Source of the DNA: Xanthostigma xanthostigma
Taxonomy: Eukaryota; Arthropoda; Insecta; Raphidioptera; Raphidiidae
Length of the DNA stretch: 64,000 nt
Assembly: GCA_963575645.1 (NCBI GenBank)
Contig: OY754464.1
Coordinates: 61,602,948 to 61,666,947 of the forward strand
Reading direction: 5' to 3'
The position numbers and the translations under genes are program-made. This document shows positions 60,092-64,000 of this stretch, piece by piece (positions within the stretch are counted from its first letter, which is position 1; each line of letters begins with the position of its first letter). A model generated the notes under the pieces. It searched no databases. It was given only the letters and a program-made list of their open reading frames with translations, and was not told the origin of the DNA.

Positions 60092-60384
60092 AATAAAAAA
60101 TAAGTTCAAAAACTAAAACCCGACTACTGAAAAGTATGAAACAAGAAAATATTGTCATCTGAGAATAGCCGTGGTCGTATGCGCCATCAACTTTAACAAA
60201 ACATTACATTTTAACAGTAATAAGCGATCATAAGCTCTAGAGAAAAGTGCATCACGCTATACATCTATAAGAGGAGCCTCATATATATGAGATGGCATAC
60301 GACCACGGCTATCCTCAGATGAGAATATTTTCTTGTTTCATACTTTTCAGTAGTCGGGTTTTAGTTTTTGAAGTTATTTTTTAT
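60092..60384. repeat. Foldback element with arms of about 95 bp
   Basis: AACTAAAACCCGACTACTGA and TCAGTAGTCGGGTTTTAGTT are exact inverses; GAATAGCCGTGGTCGTATGC pairs with GCATACGACCACGGCTAT. Confidence 0.93.
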
Positions 60385-61218
60385 ACTATATGTACATATT
60401 TCTACATAGAAAAGAAATGAAAATTATGATTTACGCCGGAAGACAATATAAAACAATAAAACTGGTAGGAAAACCACTCAAGTTTAACTTAATTTTCTTT
60501 CATTATTAGTATTTGAGTTTGAAATGATCATGTCTCGGATTATCCACTAAACCGTACAAATTGTATTACCTAAGTACATACCTCTATACAGCTCCTCGTC
60601 TAGCCTTGGTACATAGAAGTGATACGTGATACCGTTAAGTAACATGAAGTAGTCGCCGATATAACACGATACTCAAGAGTTATAAACTATGTCAAGGATT
60701 AAAAAGATTAAAAATAATACGTCACAACTGCTCCAGCGTAAATTGACCATAAATAAAAAAAAATATAGGTAAAATTCTGAAAAATTTATTGGCATCTTAA
60801 TATTTAAAAAAATAAAATATATATGACGTGACAGGAGTGCAAGAACTAAATAAATGAATAGTTTTAAGTACTTTTTTTTCACTATTCTGGAGTCAACTTT
60901 GGGTTGAAATTGATAGAGCAAATAATAATTTTGTCCTTACTTATGGAGTTAACTGAAGCAGCAAAACATCCACCAAGCAGACAAAATCACACCACAATTC
61001 GCAGTGCATGGATATCAAACTTTCGGCCAGTGTGGTGTATACTATTTTCTTCATACCTCGGTTATAGATTTTATTGGCCTTTGTTATGAAAAACAGTTCG
61101 CCACGACAAGTTGTTATTTATTATTTAACCATTCATTCCTTAAGAGAGATGAACCATGGAGAATAGTAGGTAAACGGTTTAATGGAGAGCACGAGCCAAG
61201 CGAACAGGATGATACACA

Positions 61219-61266
61219 CAAGACGCCTTTGAAACATGGATCTATGGATTTTGGAGTCACATGAAA
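61219..61266 (+). pseudogene. Short remnant resembling non-LTR retrotransposon ORF2 C-terminal region
   Basis: One frame reads QDAFETWIYGFWSHMK, resembling the D-A-F-E-M-W-x-Y-R-R motif found downstream of reverse transcriptase in several insect non-LTR elements. A stop codon lies just upstream in this frame. The match is only about 15 residues long and could be chance. Confidence 0.3.
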
Positions 61267-61830
61267 TGTAAGTGTTAGTAATGTTTGATTACACTGTTCA
61301 ACACAAAAATCATTCCTGGAAAATTTTTGGCTGATTTTTATGTATTTTGGTCTGCTGAATCCAGCTATGACCTCAGCATTTTGATATCAGCCTCCAGTAC
61401 CTAATGAGGGAGGCGGAATTTTTTACTTAAAAAAAATCCTAAAACATACCAATTATATCTAATTTATTGGTTTTAAACAATGCCAAACTCAAAATACATT
61501 TTATTAACAGTGACTTTACGGGCAATATTTCCATTCAAAATAAATTTTTTGAATATTTTCATGTTTTTTTATAATTTAGGTTCATAATAATAAAAGTCGA
61601 GGTTTTAACTCTACAATAGTTCATTAGTTACGATCAAACCTTCGATAATTATAAATCTAATTTATTAAAAATTTTTTTTTTTTTAGAATGTATAATGTAC
61701 ATTGTACATTTCAATAATAGCTTATCTATAAAAAGTTGTTTACCAATATTTTATGTTGTTTTTTTTCAGTCTTTTTACTGAAAAAGAATATGTAATACAA
61801 CAAAGAATACATTAAAAAAAAAAAATATTT

Positions 61831-61905
61831 ACCCAACGTTGGGTTTGATCCCATGATCCTTGTGATTATGAGTCAAGTCTCTACCGACCGAGCTACACCA
61901 AGATA
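61831..61905 (-). pseudogene. tRNA-like sequence with CAT anticodon (SINE head or tRNA pseudogene)
   Basis: On the minus strand the D-arm motif TAGCTCGGTCGGTAGAG and a B-box-like GGATCAAACCC occur with a CTCATAA anticodon-type loop between them. A run of T follows about 10 nt later, as at polymerase III terminators. The acceptor and T stems pair poorly, so a pseudogene is more likely than a working tRNA-Met. Confidence 0.6.
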
Positions 61906-63488
61906 TTACTACATATCCGTTTCACGTTCATTCAATAGATTGAGAAATTTTTTTTACTGAAACTACTTAATTTATTGAAATATATTGGAACTACGCATGT
62001 ATCCAAAATTTCGACCCAATCGAATAATCAGAAGTGCGTCAAAATCGACATGCAAGATTTGTAGCAGACAGACAAACAAAACAAATTAAATAAACGCTTA
62101 TAAAAATGTACAAAAAAAGTGAAATTTCTAAATAATTATTAATAAAACGTCTAAAGTTTATCTGTAAACATCAACACAATATTACTCGCTAATAAAGAAT
62201 GATTTAGAACCCGTATTATTCCATCGTTCCTAGAATGAGCTGACTGTATGTGACATTATGATTATTCAAATGTGAGGTACCACAGATAACAGTAGTATCT
62301 CTTTAACGTGGTTAAATCAAAGAGTAGGCAATTTCAATAAGAGGCGATAATCTGAGCCGCTCTTTTAATGTTCCCCATAGTGTGTCCCAGAACTGTACAG
62401 TCGCCTTAAATTGGTAGTGTTTCTCTGTACAGTGTACAGTCACGTGAATTTCATACAGTGAGATATTGTTCTCACTGTAAGAAAATCACTAAGAGACTTT
62501 AGGAGTAAAATGTAATTTATACTTATGAAGTTCTTTTTCTAAACTTATATTTTTTGTGAAACATCAAATCGCGCATTTGGATGGAAGTGAAAACGTGCAA
62601 ATGACGCGACGCTGTGATGATGCGTCGTTACGTTTATCAGTTGCTATAGTATTTCGTTAGATGACAGCGCGGAACGCTTGCTGTGTGTATTTGTTGGATT
62701 GTAACATGGCTGAAGGCGTCATCTCACTGAGATTTATTGGTTACCTACTAGAATAGTCATTTAAGGAACGCTGCTTGTAACTAAAAGTTGTAGTGGCCAT
62801 AGGGCTTTGTAACTTAAAGTTGCATTTGAGAAGCTTAAAGCCTGACACAGCTGTTAAGCGTCCCGCGACGGCTCTTAAATTTTTTTATGTTATAATTTTC
62901 AACAAAATGCCATATTAAATAATTTCGTAAATTCGTAGATCAAAATAGATTACCGGATACATTTAACATGCTAGTAGAGTCGTAGGTTAATGCATTTGGT
63001 TAGGCTTACACTAAACAAGTCCAAAGATAGAAATGTTTCTTTTGTTTATTTCAGGAAACATGTGATATTAATTCGGTGACACCTTTACGTTGAAGGACTG
63101 AAATTCTATTATACTTAGATGTTCGACTGTCTGAGGAACGTCGAGTATGGCTGAACTTGTCATGTACTCGATATGGTACATACACACTTTCATTCGGGTA
63201 CAGACGAACTCTGACCGTTGTGCTTGTAAGGATGTGAAATCAAACTGTACTAATAATAATGGGATAAGGACATGCATCTGCGTTCAATGTAAAGATAGGA
63301 AATGCTTCTGAGAGAGGACATTGTTCTTAGAATTATACATATCCAAACCTACCCAACTTCACAATGCATCGTCTGAAAATATAAATTAATACTAATTTTA
63401 GGTTGAGACACTACATTTATAGTATTTATAGTTTAAAGTCATTGTCGTTATCACAGTATGATAAATGAAAACTAAATATTTACAAAAA

Positions 63489-63665
63489 TATATATTAGAT
63501 ATCGTGTCCATCAAGATAATAATTAATAAGAAAAATCGCAGGATTGTGGACAAAAAATTATATTTATTAATGTACGACGTTTCGTCTATAGATTTAGACT
63601 TTTTTTACGTCGTACATTAATAAATATAATTTTTTGTCCACAATCCTGCGATTTTTCTTATTAAT
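63489..63665. repeat. Foldback element family R, copy 2 (near-perfect hairpin)
   Basis: After the shared flank TATTAGATATCGTGTCCATC, arms of about 60 bp (63,523-63,583 and 63,606-63,665) are almost perfect inverses and include AAAAATCGCAGGATTGTGG. The loop is short (TTTCGTCTATAGATTTAGAC). It lies 300 bp from the window edge. Confidence 0.9.
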
Positions 63666-64000
63666 TTACAAAAATACCTAACAAAATGTTGTCTCGAAGG
63701 GGAGCTACTAAAAAAATGTCTCTACATGTAAATTATACCCTACACGGAAAAAAAAGATTCGTTCCCACAGCCCAAATTTAGGCTACGCCAGACCATATTA
63801 CTAATGGATTTCGGCACAGCAAAGATTTTTAAGTACAGCAGCCAAGTTGTTTCGCCTAGCGAAAAACTGTTGTCACTGCTAAAGCATTTGACTCTAGTAC
63901 ATAATATGAATTAGCTACCTACCAAAGTGTATGAGTTCCCACACAATACGAATTGGTTGGCTCTACTAACGTTTTTGACTCTAGTACCCAATTGAATTGG

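Larger units (their letters stand above)
45524..64000 (-). other. Presumed upstream intron of the DIP/lachesin-like gene, extending past the window edge
   Basis: The Ig2 exon at 45,395-45,523 starts in phase 1 behind a good acceptor, so an upstream exon must exist. I searched the minus strand for the expected Ig1/Ig2 signatures (W-R-R-E-D-G, Y-M-C-Q-V/I-N, V-P-P-D-I) and found none. The stretches without listed repeats (about 46,490-49,360, 50,205-52,435, 52,955-53,380, 54,270-54,980, 55,575-56,390, 57,470-59,120, 60,390-61,200, 61,270-61,830 and 61,910-63,485) are AT-rich and show no supportable gene. Confidence 0.6.

Noticed and set aside
61831..61905. Functional tRNA-Met gene
   Set aside because: The acceptor and T stems do not pair well enough; only the A and B boxes and a T-run terminator are preserved.
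62290..62480. Possible minus-strand terminal exon after a TTTTCTTACAG acceptor (53 codons, ending TAA)
   Set aside because: The peptide matches no family I know, and the region has repeated TGTACAG strings. Chance is more likely.
63068..63277. Minus-strand frame starting with a hydrophobic stretch, considered as a signal-peptide exon of the Ig gene
   Set aside because: The hydrophobic run is short and followed by no Ig1 sequence; no donor site gives the required phase with support.

Overview
This window is AT-rich animal nuclear DNA, almost certainly from an insect. It contains the 3' half of one spliced gene, and nearly everything else is repeat-derived sequence. The evidence for an insect is the gene family (Dpr-interacting protein/lachesin-type neuronal immunoglobulin proteins), consensus GT-AG splice sites and the very high density of foldback/MITE elements, with arthropod-type TATA plus TCAGT promoters in two LTRs. 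The repeat style resembles Lepidoptera, but that is an impression and not proven.

Gene. Five coding exons lie on the minus strand: 45,395-45,523 (end of Ig2), 44,424-44,562 and 43,240-43,388 (Ig3), 17,488-17,547 (Pro/Thr linker) and 15,611-15,798 (C-terminus with a likely GPI-anchor signal and stop). Their reading frames join exactly (intron phases 1, 2, 1, 1), giving about 221 codons. The signal peptide, Ig1 and the first part of Ig2 were not found and probably lie beyond base 64,000. One intron is about 25.7 kb.

Layout. 1-15,550 is downstream intergenic sequence with foldback elements (about 21-281, 887-1,466, 6,976-7,396, 8,953-9,162, 9,223-10,078, 11,868-12,874). 15,799-17,487 is an intron with a tRNA-Gly pseudogene and a small foldback. 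17,548-43,239 is the giant intron. It holds two solo LTRs with ATAT target duplications, two hAT-like MITEs with perfect 8-bp target duplications, a roughly 1-kb composite foldback with an internal higher-order tandem repeat (36,353-37,350), and several copies of a dispersed repeat. 43,389-45,394 contains two short introns with a large hairpin and an 82-bp minisatellite. 45,524-64,000 is presumably the next upstream intron and is again full of foldbacks, including a near-perfect hairpin at 63,523-63,665 related to one at 22,718-22,944.

No second convincing protein-coding gene, functional tRNA, rRNA or CRISPR array was found. The most notable signals are a consensus heat-shock element just upstream of the TATA box in a solo LTR, the composite tandem/foldback locus at 36.4-37.35 kb, a clean nested insertion at 30,142-30,684, and a pair of oppositely oriented related elements that flank three Ig exons.
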